Assembly: GCA_019261985.1 (NCBI GenBank)
Contig: JAFAQY010000121.1
Coordinates: 1 to 64,000 of the forward strand
Length of the DNA stretch: 64,000 nt
Direction: 5' to 3'
From: Bryobacterales bacterium
GTDB taxonomy: Bacteria; Acidobacteriota; Terriglobia; Bryobacterales; Bryobacteraceae
Shown: piece after piece, positions 26,700 to 35,856 of the stretch
How the letters are laid out: each line of letters starts with the position of its first letter
How positions within the stretch are numbered: position 1 is the first letter of the stretch
Position numbers and translations under genes: made by a program
Notes under the pieces: model-generated
Seen by the model: the letters and a program-made list of their open reading frames with translations, nothing else
Told to the model about the DNA's origin: nothing
Database searches by the model: none

Positions 26700-27121
26700 T
26701 AGGCGTTGTGATCGGCAACCAGCAAGGCCTCGCGGAGAATCGTCTGGCCCGTGCCGTGAGGGATGCGGGCGAACAAATCGGTGGATTTCGATTCCACCAG
26801 TCCGCACATCGCCTCCAGGTCCGACTTGAATGCGCTGACGCTGCGAGTCCACGCGGCCGTGTCTGGCGGCGCCGTGCTCTTCGGCCAATAACCCTCTGGC
26901 CACTCGGGCGAAACGTGCTTGGCGTTGCGGCTGAATTCCAGAATGTCATGTTGCGCGAGCCGCATGTGCTCCAGGATTTCCCAAGGCGAGTGAGAAGCTC
27001 CCTCCGGCCGTTTGCCAATCAGGCCGGTCGCCAGCTCTTTCACCGCCGCGTCGAAATCGATGTGCGCGCCTCCGCCGCGCAGCAGATACAGCACGTGGTC
27101 GCGCAATGCTTGATCGTTCAT
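26645..27121 (-). CDS. DinB-superfamily cytoplasmic protein
   Basis: A 158-residue protein without a signal peptide. ASHSPWEILEHMRLAQHDIL and LVADHNAYHLGELVLVRRLLG match the DinB/YfiT fold, whose three histidines bind a metal (His in LEHM, and both in DHNAYH). The ATG at 27121 overlaps the stop of the upstream cupin gene (ATGA). The 3' end overlaps the racemase-family gene on the other strand. Confidence 0.83.
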   Translation of the reverse strand: MNDQALRDHVLYLLRGGGAHIDFDAAVKELATGLIGKRPEGASHSPWEILEHMRLAQHDILEFSRNAKHVSPEWPEGYWPKSTAPPDTAAWTRSVSAFKSDLEAMCGLVESKSTDLFARIPHGTGQTILREALLVADHNAYHLGELVLVRRLLGSWGD

Positions 27122-27468
27122 GTTCTCGGAATTTGCGCGACCACAAGGTGGAACAACTTGAGCGTCGCGCCTTCGCCGGCCTGAATCGTCGCCGCCTCCG
27201 AAGGCCCCAAATACACGCCTGCGCCGCGCGACACGTCGTAATCTTTGTTGTCGAGGTTGATCCGCCCGCTGCCTTCCATCAAGTAAATGAGCTGATGCTT
27301 TTCGCTTGCAGCCGCCTCGAACTTTTCGCCGTTCTTAAGCCAGCGCAACGTTCCGACCACGTTTTTTGCCCCGGCGAGTTTTTCGTTCAAAATCTCGGTG
27401 AACTCCCCGGCGCCGGACATTTCCCGGGGCAGCGACTTCGTATCGATAAACTGAGTTGCCGTTGTCAT
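27118..27468 (-). CDS. cupin-domain protein
   Basis: A 116-residue single cupin. The barrel shows KHQLIYLMEGSGRINLDNKD and GVYLGPSEAATIQAG. The usual first metal motif G(X)5HXH is only partly kept, so metal binding is uncertain. The ATG at 27468 shares its first base with the TAA of the upstream cupin (TAATG), giving coupled translation. Longer in-frame starts lie inside the upstream gene and are rejected. Confidence 0.78.
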   Translation of the reverse strand: MTTATQFIDTKSLPREMSGAGEFTEILNEKLAGAKNVVGTLRWLKNGEKFEAAASEKHQLIYLMEGSGRINLDNKDYDVSRGAGVYLGPSEAATIQAGEGATLKLFHLVVAQIPRT

Positions 27469-27884
27469 TACGTTTGCACCCATACGCGGCCGTCCACGCG
27501 GTTCCAGCGCAGATCGTCCGGCGTTCCGTCGAGGATTGTCGTCTTGAACCGGTTCGGCGCCTGAAATTCGAAGTAGAACAGCGGTGAATCCGTGGCCCTG
27601 AGACGATGCTTCGCCTCCGCGGGAATAAACACCATGTCTCCCGGGCCCACTTTGCGCACGCCTTCCGGTGTCTCCACTGTGCCGTTGCCTTCCATGATGA
27701 AATAAAAGTGCTCGCAATTTACGTGGTAATGATACGGCGACGAAGCACCCTGCTTATAGTGCATGACGCCTGCGAGCATATCGTCGATATCGGTAAGCTC
27801 TTTGTTGACGAAGAACGTCCGTTCGCGTCCCGGAACTACGGAGACCAATTTCGGCAGCTCGTCTTCGTGGAAGATGTATGCCAT
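27468..27884 (-). CDS. cupin-domain protein
   Basis: A 138-residue cupin starting MAYIFHEDELPKLVSVVPG. The metal motif is visible in SPYHYHVNCEHFYFIMEGNG (two His, Glu-like position, third His) and PAEAKHRLRATD. It probably binds an iron or other divalent metal. The function could be an oxygenase or a sensor; I cannot say. An upstream start at 27962 adds residues unlike the fold. It heads the cupin-cupin-DinB operon. Confidence 0.8.
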   Translation of the reverse strand: MAYIFHEDELPKLVSVVPGRERTFFVNKELTDIDDMLAGVMHYKQGASSPYHYHVNCEHFYFIMEGNGTVETPEGVRKVGPGDMVFIPAEAKHRLRATDSPLFYFEFQAPNRFKTTILDGTPDDLRWNRVDGRVWVQT

Positions 27885-28000
27885 AGTGTCCGATTGTATC
27901 GCTATCCCTGGGCAGCGATGTGGCCGGGCGAAAAATAGAAATTCGTGTAATCTGTTCGTCATTAAGCCCGGCGTAATGGCTCGGCTACACTGACAAGGTT

Positions 28001-30079
28001 ATGGCTTCACGAGCCGCACAACGCCGTTCCCGCACTGCCCAGCTAAACGATCCCTCGCTATATATCAATCGCGAGCTGAGCCATTTGGAGTTTCAGCGCC
28101 GCGTTCTTGAAGAAGCTCGGGACGTGGCTCATCCAGTTTTAGAACGTGTAAAGTTCCTGTCGATACTTGGCTCGAATCTGGACGAGTTCTTTATGGTCCG
28201 CGTGGCCGCCTTGATGCAGCAGGTGGAGAATGGCGTGAGTGAGCCAGGCCTTGACGGCCGTTCCCCGGCTGAAACATTGCAGGCCATCGACGGTTCCGTT
28301 CGAAGTTTGATAGACGAGGCGTATCGTTTCCTCGAAACCGAGCTGCTGCCCCTTCTGGAGCAATGCGGAATCCGTTTTACAGATTTATCCGCTTTGAACC
28401 GCGAGGAGCGGGAGCGCCTGGACAAGTTTTTTTATGAGAAACTTTTCCCGGTCCTTACGCCGCTGGCCTTCGATCCCGGCCGGCCGTGGCCGCACATTTC
28501 AAACCTTAGCCTAAACGTGGCGGTCATGCTGCGCGATCCGGAGGGCAACGAGCATTTTGCGCGCGTAAAAATCCCCGCGAGCGTTCCGCAGCTCGTGCCA
28601 GTGCAGCACAACGGACCGGCATTTGTGTGGGTCGAACAACTATTAATATCCAATTTGCATCGTTTATTTCCTGGGCTGGATATCCTGCACGCCTATGTAT
28701 TCCATGTGACTCGCGATGCGGAAGTGGCGATTAAGGAACTCGAAAGCGACGACCTGCTCGAAACCATTGAAGAGGCCGTGCGGCAACGGCGTTTTCGCGA
28801 TGTGGTGCGCCTGCAAATCCAGGCGGACATGCCGGGAGCGACCGTGCAACTGCTCGCCAATCAGTTGGAGACGGAGCCGAGCGGAATCTTTCGCGTTTCG
28901 GGTCTGGTCGACCTCAGCCGGCTCAAACATCTGCTGAATATCGAGCGTCCCGACCTTAAAGACAAGCCCTTTCTCCCATATATTCCCCCAGGATTTGGGG
29001 CGAAAGAAGATGATTTTTTCGGCCTGATCCGGCATCAGGATCAACTTCTTCACCATCCCTATGATTCTTTTCAGGTCGTGATCGATTTCCTGCAAAAAAG
29101 CGCGAGGGATCCGGATGTGCTGGCGATCAAGATGACCCTATACCGGCTCGGCCGTAATGCTCCCGTCGTTGACGCCTTGCTCGAAGCAGTAAGGAACGGC
29201 AAGCAGGTAGCCGTGGTCGTCGAATTGAAGGCGCGCTTCGACGAAGAGAGCAACATCGAATGGGCGAGAGCGCTGGAAAGCGAGGGCGTGCATGTCGTGT
29301 ATGGATTGGTCGGCCTGAAAGTGCATTCGAAGATCGTTTTGGTCGTCCGCCGGGAAGGCGATGCCATTCGGCGCTATTGTCATCTGGGCACCGGAAACTA
29401 TAACGCCGTTACCGCGCGGCTTTATACGGACCTCGGCATGTTAACCGCGGACGAGGAAACTGGCGCGGATGCGACCGCTTTGTTTAATTATTTGACCGGA
29501 TATTCGCGTCAAAAGAAGTTCCAGAAGCTGCTGGTGGCGCCGCTGAACATGCGTCCGCGGTTGGAAGAACTGATCGAGCGCGAAATCGCGGTGCAGCAAA
29601 ATGGCGGCAGCGGACATCTGATTTTCAAGATGAACGCGCTGGAAGACGGGCCGATGATAAAACTCCTGTATCGCGCTTCACAGGCGGGCGTGAGGATCGA
29701 TTTAATTGTCCGGGGCGCCTGCTGCCTGCGTCCGGAGTTGGCCGGAATCAGCGAAAACATCCGGGTGACAAGCATCTTGGGCCGTTATCTCGAACACAGC
29801 CGCATCTTTTATTTCCACAACAACGGCGAGCCGCAATGTTATCTCGGAAGCGCGGATCTGATGCCTCGCAACCTGAACCGGCGCGTCGAAGTGCTTTTCC
29901 CCGTCCAAAGCGCGACGCTTGTGAAGAGGTTGCGGGAAGAGATTCTTGAAACCTATCTGCGCGACGAAATCGGAGCCCGGCGCATGGACAGCCAGGGAAT
30001 CTACGCGGCGAAAGTGCTCAACGGCGGAAGCGATTGCCAGATGGTGTTCATGACCCAGCCGCACCGCCCTAACGCGTAG
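28001..30079 (+). CDS. ppk: polyphosphate kinase 1
   Basis: Makes inorganic polyphosphate from ATP, and the reverse. The protein is 692 residues, like E. coli Ppk1 (688). The N-terminal domain begins YINRELSHLEFQRRVLEEA and FLSILGSNLDEFFMVRVA. The phospho-histidine is His442 in GLKVHSKIVLVVRREGD, and His461 is in RYCHLGTGNYN, each seven residues off the E. coli positions 435 and 454. The C-terminal phospholipase-D-like domains (LIVRGACCLRPEL, NNGEPQCYLGSADLMPRNL) are complete. It stands alone, convergent with the purine cluster, 14 nt away. Confidence 0.96.
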   Translation: MASRAAQRRSRTAQLNDPSLYINRELSHLEFQRRVLEEARDVAHPVLERVKFLSILGSNLDEFFMVRVAALMQQVENGVSEPGLDGRSPAETLQAIDGSVRSLIDEAYRFLETELLPLLEQCGIRFTDLSALNREERERLDKFFYEKLFPVLTPLAFDPGRPWPHISNLSLNVAVMLRDPEGNEHFARVKIPASVPQLVPVQHNGPAFVWVEQLLISNLHRLFPGLDILHAYVFHVTRDAEVAIKELESDDLLETIEEAVRQRRFRDVVRLQIQADMPGATVQLLANQLETEPSGIFRVSGLVDLSRLKHLLNIERPDLKDKPFLPYIPPGFGAKEDDFFGLIRHQDQLLHHPYDSFQVVIDFLQKSARDPDVLAIKMTLYRLGRNAPVVDALLEAVRNGKQVAVVVELKARFDEESNIEWARALESEGVHVVYGLVGLKVHSKIVLVVRREGDAIRRYCHLGTGNYNAVTARLYTDLGMLTADEETGADATALFNYLTGYSRQKKFQKLLVAPLNMRPRLEELIEREIAVQQNGGSGHLIFKMNALEDGPMIKLLYRASQAGVRIDLIVRGACCLRPELAGISENIRVTSILGRYLEHSRIFYFHNNGEPQCYLGSADLMPRNLNRRVEVLFPVQSATLVKRLREEILETYLRDEIGARRMDSQGIYAAKVLNGGSDCQMVFMTQPHRPNA

Positions 30080-30093
30080 GCGCTGCCCTTCAA

Positions 30094-31332
30094 TCACCCA
30101 CTCAGCGACGCTAAAGCTTCCGCCAAAACCAGCGTCCCCCGCGCGATCGCTTCGGGTGATGCGTACTCATCCGGCCTGTGACTTACTCCACCGCGGCACG
30201 GGATGAAAAGCATCGCCGCCGGCGCGATCAGAGACATAAAGAGCGAATCGTGGTAGGCGCGGCTGATCATTCGTTTGGAAGAAGCGCGATGAGCTTCGCA
30301 GGCACAAGTCAGCGCGGTTATCACCATCGGATCGCACCGCCCCGGCGGATCGGCATTCAGAACCTCGGTCGTCACGCTTACGCGCCGCCGCGCCGCCACC
30401 TGCTCCGCCGCAGCCATTATTTTGTCGAGCACGCGATCGCGGCGGGCAAGATCGATATCGCGGACATCCGCCTCCATGCGCACCTGGCTTGGAATGCTGT
30501 TCATCGCTCCCGGAAATACGTCGCAAACGCCGGTCGTGGCAACCGTGTCCGATCCGCCACTGGCCTTAGCGGCGGATTCGATGCACAACGCGATTTCCGC
30601 CGCTGCGAGAAACGCATCCTGCCGGTCCGCCATCGGAACCGCGCCCGCGTGCCCGCCTTCGCCTTCAATCCAAAAGCGCATGCCCGCGGGCGCGGCGATT
30701 GCAGTTACGATACCGAGATCGATGTGCTCTTGCTCCAGAATCGGGCCTTGTTCGATATGCAATTCGACGAACGCATGATAATACTTGTCGGGCAATCGAA
30801 TATGATCCAGTGAACCGGAAAAGTTGGCGGCCAACCGAACATCATCCAGCGTTTTTCCTTCGCGATCTTTTAAGCGTCCGCCCGCGGAAGCATCCAATGC
30901 TCCCGATAGAAGACGGCTACCCAGGCAGCCCACCCCGAATCGTGTAGGCTCTTCGGCTGTAAAGATCACCAGCTCGATTGAGCGACGAGGCTGAAATCCG
31001 GCACGCGCCAGCGCGCGAATGGCCTCAAGGCCTCCCAACACGCCCACCGTTCCATCGAAACGGCCGGCGTTCGGGATCGCATCGATATGCGATCCAGTTC
31101 CCACGGCCGGCAGTTTCGGTTCTATTCCAACCCATCGGACAAACGTATTCCCAACGGCATCCTCGCGAATCTGCAGACCAGCTTCGCTGCAAAGGCCTTT
31201 GAGGAAAGCCCTGGCGCGCAGATCCGCTTCCGTGAACACAACGCGCGTGACCACCGGAGCCGGTGCGTCGGAAATCGACGCGAGCTGATCCAATTCCCGC
31301 GCCAGCCGGTCTTTGTCGATGTGCAACTTCAT
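30094..31332 (-). CDS. uah: ureidoglycolate amidohydrolase (plant UAH-like, M20 family)
   Basis: Should hydrolyse ureidoglycolate to glyoxylate, ammonia and CO2, the last step of the ureide pathway. The 412-residue M20 enzyme has GSHIDAIPNAGRFDG, FTAEEPTRFGVGCLGSRLL, AFVELHIEQGPILE, VTAIAAPAGMRFWIEGEGGH and RMISRAYHDSLFM. These match what I recall of the Arabidopsis UAH (GSHIDAIP, TSEEPTRFGISCLGSRLL, ISRAYHDSLFM) far better than allantoate amidohydrolase. The start at 31332 forms an ATGA overlap with the ureidoglycine aminohydrolase gene. Last gene of the purine operon. Bacterial ureidoglycolate lyase is the alternative route and is not in the window. Confidence 0.85.
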   Translation of the reverse strand: MKLHIDKDRLARELDQLASISDAPAPVVTRVVFTEADLRARAFLKGLCSEAGLQIREDAVGNTFVRWVGIEPKLPAVGTGSHIDAIPNAGRFDGTVGVLGGLEAIRALARAGFQPRRSIELVIFTAEEPTRFGVGCLGSRLLSGALDASAGGRLKDREGKTLDDVRLAANFSGSLDHIRLPDKYYHAFVELHIEQGPILEQEHIDLGIVTAIAAPAGMRFWIEGEGGHAGAVPMADRQDAFLAAAEIALCIESAAKASGGSDTVATTGVCDVFPGAMNSIPSQVRMEADVRDIDLARRDRVLDKIMAAAEQVAARRRVSVTTEVLNADPPGRCDPMVITALTCACEAHRASSKRMISRAYHDSLFMSLIAPAAMLFIPCRGGVSHRPDEYASPEAIARGTLVLAEALASLSG

Positions 31333-32054
31333 GCCGCCGGGTCGCGGTTCCAATCCTTATAGATGAGATATTTTGCGGGCCTTTTTCCAATTGCCCCGAA
31401 CCATTGCGGGCAAAAGGGCGCCATCCAGATGAAGTCGCCCGCGCTCACTGGATACCAGCAATCGTTTAGGCGGTAGATTCCGCCGCCTTCAAGCATCAGC
31501 AGGCCGTGTTCCATGACGTGGATCTCTACCATGGGCAAAGCCGCGCCGGGCTGATACGTCATCGTGTTCACCGCGAAATCGAAGCACGGGTCCGCCGGCA
31601 CCAGAGCGCGGACTTCAAGGTCTTGGTCGCCCATGAATGTTTCGGGCTTAATCTCGTTCTCGCGCCCGGTAAAGAATTTCGGAGCCGGCTTTCCATCAAG
31701 AGTTTGGAATGGTTTCTCAATCACGGCTGCTCTCGCGCGTTCACGGGTAGCCAGACACTTTTTCGAACCGGCCGGAAAGTATGCGTAGTCTCCCGCGCGC
31801 AGCAGCGTTTGTTCACCGCACTCCAACTCGCCCTCGAGCACATATAGGAACCTCTGCATGGCCGCCGCGGGCAGCATCCCGCCACGCTCGAATTCGGCGG
31901 TGTATTGCATGAACTTTGCGCCGATCTGCGGCGCCGCGTGGATAACAGCGGTCGCGCCGGTCATCCCTGGAAGCGGCGCCCGCACGAAAGTATCCGGCGT
32001 TTGTAATAGATGATCCTGCCGGCGCGCGCTGCGCGTTACTCCGAGTTCATGCAT
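31329..32054 (-). CDS. allE: (S)-ureidoglycine aminohydrolase
   Basis: A bicupin of 241 residues that releases ammonia from (S)-ureidoglycine to form (S)-ureidoglycolate. Cupin one contains FERGGMLPAAAMQRFLYVLEG, and cupin two contains MVEIHVMEHGLLMLEGGGIY, with Glu and His metal ligands. The C-terminal part GDFIWMAPFCPQWFGAIG and KYLIYKDWNRDP are typical of the AllE/YlbA/UGHY family. It overlaps both neighbours. It protects stereochemistry between AllC and the ureidoglycolate enzyme. Confidence 0.92.
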   Translation of the reverse strand: MHELGVTRSARRQDHLLQTPDTFVRAPLPGMTGATAVIHAAPQIGAKFMQYTAEFERGGMLPAAAMQRFLYVLEGELECGEQTLLRAGDYAYFPAGSKKCLATRERARAAVIEKPFQTLDGKPAPKFFTGRENEIKPETFMGDQDLEVRALVPADPCFDFAVNTMTYQPGAALPMVEIHVMEHGLLMLEGGGIYRLNDCWYPVSAGDFIWMAPFCPQWFGAIGKRPAKYLIYKDWNRDPAA

Positions 32055-33405
32055 GGTTTTGTTTTCCGCTACAAGGGCGGACCAACTTCCCTCTATGCAT
32101 CGCTGTTATTGCTCCGTTTTTGAAAATGATTTCTCCGCGCCGGATCGTTTGCTGAACCGCGCCCCGAAATGCCTCGCCTATGTACGGACTCAGACGGTGG
32201 CGCTGGTGCAAATCCCCCGCGCGTAAGGCGTAAGAACCGTGCAAATCAACCAGCACCATATCGGCATCGTTGCCGATTTGCAAGCTGCCCTTATTGGGTA
32301 TCTGGAATCTGTGCGCGGGAAAACCGGCCAGCAGGCTCGCAATACGCTCCAGCGGCAGCTTTCGCCGATGAAACCCGCGATCCAGCAGCACCGAAAGAGT
32401 GGATTGCACGCCCTGAATTCCTCCCCACGCATTCCAGAAATCGCCGGTTTTCATTTCGGGCGGCGCGGGGGAGTGGTCCGACGCCACCGCGTTGACGGAC
32501 CCGTCCATTATTCTGTTCCACAGTTCTTCGCGATGGGCGGCATCGCGAAGTGGGGGCGCGCATTTAGCGATTGCGCCAAGGCGCTCGACATCCTCTTCGG
32601 TGAAGAACAAGTAGTGCGGGCAAGTTTCAATGGAGACATCGGCGCCGCGCGCCTGTCCTTCTATGGCGGCCGCAATTCCACGCCCGGAGCTTACGTGCAC
32701 AATATGGAGCTTCGCCCCCGCTTCGGCGGCCAGCAGCATCGCGCGCTGGATAGCCTCCACCTCGGTGATTACTGGCCGCGAATCGAGGAAATCCCGAACG
32801 CTGCGCCGGCCCTGTTCCCTGGCGCGCTTCGATAATGCGCTGGTCAGTTCATGATTTTCAGCGTGGACGGCTACTGGAAGACCCAACCGCGCTGCTTCCT
32901 TCAATCCATCGAAAAGTGTGGCATCGTCCGCGCGCGGAAATTCCGCGAGCCCAGAGTCGCACATGAAGGCCTTAAAGCCCACGACGCCGCGTTCTGCAAG
33001 CTCCTCCATCTCACCGGCATTGCCCGGAACCAGCCCTCCCCATAATCCAAAATCGGCGATGGAAGCGGCTTCCAGCGCCGCGCGCTTGCGATCGAACTCA
33101 TGGGCATTCGTAGTACAAGGCGTGGAATTGAGGGGCATATCGAAAAATACAGTTCCGCCGCCGGCTGCCAGGGCCCGGCTTCCCGTTGCCGCTCCTTCCC
33201 ATTCCGTCCTGCCCGGTTCGTTGAAGTGCAGATGAATATCGATGACGGCGGGGAAGACGTGCAGTCCGGTTGCGTCAATCTCCTGGGCGGAACTAGGCAG
33301 CTCGTGGCCGATTGCGGAAATGTTGCCGTCCTCAATGGCAATGTCGAGTTTCCGGAGAACATCCGGCAACACGAGCGTGCCGCCGCGAATCACGCAGTCA
33401 CTCAC
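32047..33405 (-). CDS. allB: allantoinase
   Basis: Opens the hydantoin ring of allantoin to give allantoate. The 452-residue protein belongs to the cyclic amidohydrolases. DIHLHFNEPG holds the two metal-binding histidines, GFKAFMCDSG the lysine that becomes carboxylated, VAVHAENHE and LHIVHVSSGRG two more histidines, and AVASDHSPAPPEMK the catalytic aspartate. It starts with GTG at 33405 and overlaps allC by eight bases; the 3' end overlaps allE by eight bases. Confidence 0.95.
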   Translation of the reverse strand: MSDCVIRGGTLVLPDVLRKLDIAIEDGNISAIGHELPSSAQEIDATGLHVFPAVIDIHLHFNEPGRTEWEGAATGSRALAAGGGTVFFDMPLNSTPCTTNAHEFDRKRAALEAASIADFGLWGGLVPGNAGEMEELAERGVVGFKAFMCDSGLAEFPRADDATLFDGLKEAARLGLPVAVHAENHELTSALSKRAREQGRRSVRDFLDSRPVITEVEAIQRAMLLAAEAGAKLHIVHVSSGRGIAAAIEGQARGADVSIETCPHYLFFTEEDVERLGAIAKCAPPLRDAAHREELWNRIMDGSVNAVASDHSPAPPEMKTGDFWNAWGGIQGVQSTLSVLLDRGFHRRKLPLERIASLLAGFPAHRFQIPNKGSLQIGNDADMVLVDLHGSYALRAGDLHQRHRLSPYIGEAFRGAVQQTIRRGEIIFKNGAITAMHRGKLVRPCSGKQNHA

Positions 33406-34627
33406 CGCCCGCCTCCAAAAAATTCACAAACTTCGCTCCAACCGCCAGCGCCGCCGCGACATCTTCGACGAACACGGCTTCATCCGGGTAATGACTGATC
33501 CCGCCAGGACTCCGCAGGAACAACATCGCCGCGGGCATACGCCGAGCCATAATCATCGCGTCATGCCCTGCTCCGCTGTTCATGCGATGAACGGGATGAT
33601 CGCAGTCCTCAACGGCTCGCGCGAGCCCGTCCGTCAAGGCGCCGTCCATCGAGACGGATGGCTGATCCAGGCGCTTCTCGAAAGAAACGTTTAAACCGCG
33701 CCGGGTTGCGATCTGGCGCGCGCAATCGAGAAACGCAACCACGTTCTCGCGCCGGGTAGCGTCGCTGCCATGCCGCACGTCCAAGGTCAGAGAAACCTCG
33801 CCAGGGATCACGTTGCCGGCGCCAGGCTTGGCTTCGATTTGGCCCACTGTTGCGACCAGATCGGCCGTCGCGCGTGCTTTATGTTCCACGGCTTGCATCC
33901 ACTCGGCTGCGCCCGCCAGCGCGTCCCGGCGAAGGTTCATTGGCGTGGTCCCGGCGTGGTTTGCTTGGCCACAAAATCGCACGCCAAGACGGCTCTGCCC
34001 GACGATTGTCTCCACCACTCCGAGCGGCAGATCGAGGCTTTCGAGCACTGGGCCCTGCTCGATGTGCAATTCAAGATAGCGTCCCGCGGCAACTGAATCC
34101 TCACCGATCCGCGCAGGATCCAATCCGAATTCCCGAATCGCCTGCTCCACCGATACGCCTTTAGAATCCATTCGCGCCAACAGATCGTTATCTACGTCGC
34201 CGGTCAGTGCGCGGCTGCCGATGAACGGCACGCCGAAGCGGACCCCCTCTTCTTCGGAAAATCCGATCACGTGCATTGGAAATTTGAGCCTGCGGCCGCC
34301 GAGCATCTCGACCAGCCCGATTCCCAGCAGCACTCCTAACGGGCCGTCGAATGCGCCCGCATGCGGCACGGTATCCAGATGCGAGCCGATGATCAGAGGG
34401 GCGGCGCTGCAACTCGTTCCGGCGTAGCAGCCGCGAATGTTACCCGCGTTGTCTATCCTCACGCTCATGCCGGCTTGCTTCATCCAATTTCCGACGTCCG
34501 CATGAACGGCGCGCATCGGAGACGAAAGAAATGTCCGCGTGAGGAACTCCGGTTCTTCGCTGTACGACGCCAATATCCGGCAGCGGGAGACGATTTCGTT
34601 TGCGTGCTTCAGAATCGCCGTCATCAT
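33398..34627 (-). CDS. allC: allantoate amidohydrolase (M20 family)
   Basis: Converts allantoate to ureidoglycine, CO2 and ammonia. The 409-residue enzyme shows IGSHLDTVPHAGAFDGPLGV, GFSEEEGVRFGVPFIGSRAL, YLELHIEQGPVLE, CGQANHAGTTPM and NSGAGHDAMIMA, with the dinuclear-metal ligands in HLDT, D (FDG), EE and H. The pattern fits allantoate amidohydrolase; carbamoyl-amino-acid hydrolases are close relatives, but the neighbours decide. The ATG pair at 34624/34627 overlaps the uraH stop. Confidence 0.92.
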   Translation of the reverse strand: MMTAILKHANEIVSRCRILASYSEEPEFLTRTFLSSPMRAVHADVGNWMKQAGMSVRIDNAGNIRGCYAGTSCSAAPLIIGSHLDTVPHAGAFDGPLGVLLGIGLVEMLGGRRLKFPMHVIGFSEEEGVRFGVPFIGSRALTGDVDNDLLARMDSKGVSVEQAIREFGLDPARIGEDSVAAGRYLELHIEQGPVLESLDLPLGVVETIVGQSRLGVRFCGQANHAGTTPMNLRRDALAGAAEWMQAVEHKARATADLVATVGQIEAKPGAGNVIPGEVSLTLDVRHGSDATRRENVVAFLDCARQIATRRGLNVSFEKRLDQPSVSMDGALTDGLARAVEDCDHPVHRMNSGAGHDAMIMARRMPAAMLFLRSPGGISHYPDEAVFVEDVAAALAVGAKFVNFLEAGGE

Positions 34628-34977
34628 GACCCTCGGTAGGTGCTGTACCCATACGGCGAAACCAGCAGCGGTACGTGATAATTCGCGCTCGAATCGGCAA
34701 TGCCGAAGCGGATCACGATTTCATCCAGAAAGGGGGGATTCGGAACGGAAATGCCGGCCCGCCGGAAATATTCGCCCGCGTAAAACGTCAGTTCGTAAAC
34801 GCCGGGTTGGATTCTGTCGCCTCCGAGCAGCGGCTGGCTGGTGCGGCCATCCGCATTGGTCGCATCGCGCTTGACGTGGAAGCGGCCGGCTCCTTCCAAG
34901 CGATGCAAATCGACTGTCACACCGCCGGCGGGCACGCCGCGCGCTGTATCCAGTACATGTGTCGATACACGAGCCAT
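34624..34977 (-). CDS. uraH: 5-hydroxyisourate hydrolase
   Basis: A transthyretin-related enzyme of 117 residues that hydrolyses 5-hydroxyisourate to OHCU. Diagnostic stretches are STHVLDTARGVPAG (His6 region), the central arginine in GRTSQPLL and the C-terminal YHVPLLVSPYGYSTYRGS, ending in the conserved YRGS. The ATG follows the uricase TAG with no gap. Confidence 0.97.
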   Translation of the reverse strand: MARVSTHVLDTARGVPAGGVTVDLHRLEGAGRFHVKRDATNADGRTSQPLLGGDRIQPGVYELTFYAGEYFRRAGISVPNPPFLDEIVIRFGIADSSANYHVPLLVSPYGYSTYRGS

Positions 34978-35829
34978 CTATCGCCGCAATCTTAATCCCA
35001 AGCAGCCATACGGCGGACGGGCGTCTGTGTACACGCCAAGGTCCTCTCCACGCTCGGCGATTGTATCCCAGGTGCGATTGTTCGCTTCCAGGCGGATTTC
35101 GGCAATCTCTGAAATTTTCCCGAGGATTTCCGTCCCCGCCTGATAAATGATTTGCTGGATGCTGCCCGATTCGAACGACTCAAATACTTCGCGCACGATT
35201 CGCCGCACCGTGCACGGAATGTTGCCGCCGCTGAACCCCGATTCGGGAGCAGTGTAAAACCATTCCAGATCCAGCCACATATGCAGCGGACGATTGTAAA
35301 TATCCGGCAGCGTCGTGTATTGATCGCGCACAAATCCGTGGAACGCGCTTCCGCCCAGCCGCAGCATTCGGAAGCCTTGAATTCCCGATGCGATTTCGAT
35401 TACGCCATCGCGGCTGAGTTCCACCCGCGCCCAAAGATGCTCCGGCCCGGACGGTGCAAAAGCCTTCGACTGTCCCGAAAACGGCGCATACGGAATCTCA
35501 CTCGCGGAAACCTGAACTCCTTCTACTTGAGGATAGGTTTCGAGAAATTTCACGGCGAGAAAACGGCAGTAACATTCCAGATCGGCGCCCGCATAATTCA
35601 GGCTTTCCCGTTGAATGAAATTCTTCATCGAGTCCGTAGCGATAAGCCCGGTGTTGTCGCCGGTGGTATACGTCGCCCAGAAGGCCTCCCCGTATATGAG
35701 CATCCTGACGTTGGCGCCGAAAACCCGACTATGCCCATCCGGAGCCGCGCCGTCGCGATTCAAGCGGTAGACGATCACGTCTCCTTTGCCGTAGTAGTTC
35801 CGTTTCCAACCGCTGGCAAACTGCTGCAC
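34978..35829 (-). CDS. uox: urate oxidase (uricase)
   Basis: Oxidises urate to 5-hydroxyisourate with O2 and no cofactor. The protein is 283 residues. YTTGDNTGLIATDSMKNF carries the catalytic Thr and Asp region, SGIQGFRMLRLGGSAFHGF and DQYTTLPDIYNRPLHMWLD the second binding loop with the conserved Asn. It resembles the uricase half of Bacillus PucL, without the fused decarboxylase domain, which is here a separate gene (uraD) just upstream. It begins with GTG at 35829 behind a strong AAGGAGG ribosome-binding site. Confidence 0.95.
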   Translation of the reverse strand: MQQFASGWKRNYYGKGDVIVYRLNRDGAAPDGHSRVFGANVRMLIYGEAFWATYTTGDNTGLIATDSMKNFIQRESLNYAGADLECYCRFLAVKFLETYPQVEGVQVSASEIPYAPFSGQSKAFAPSGPEHLWARVELSRDGVIEIASGIQGFRMLRLGGSAFHGFVRDQYTTLPDIYNRPLHMWLDLEWFYTAPESGFSGGNIPCTVRRIVREVFESFESGSIQQIIYQAGTEILGKISEIAEIRLEANNRTWDTIAERGEDLGVYTDARPPYGCLGLRLRR

Positions 35830-35856
35830 GCTCCTCCTTGGGCAGCCTAGCTGACC

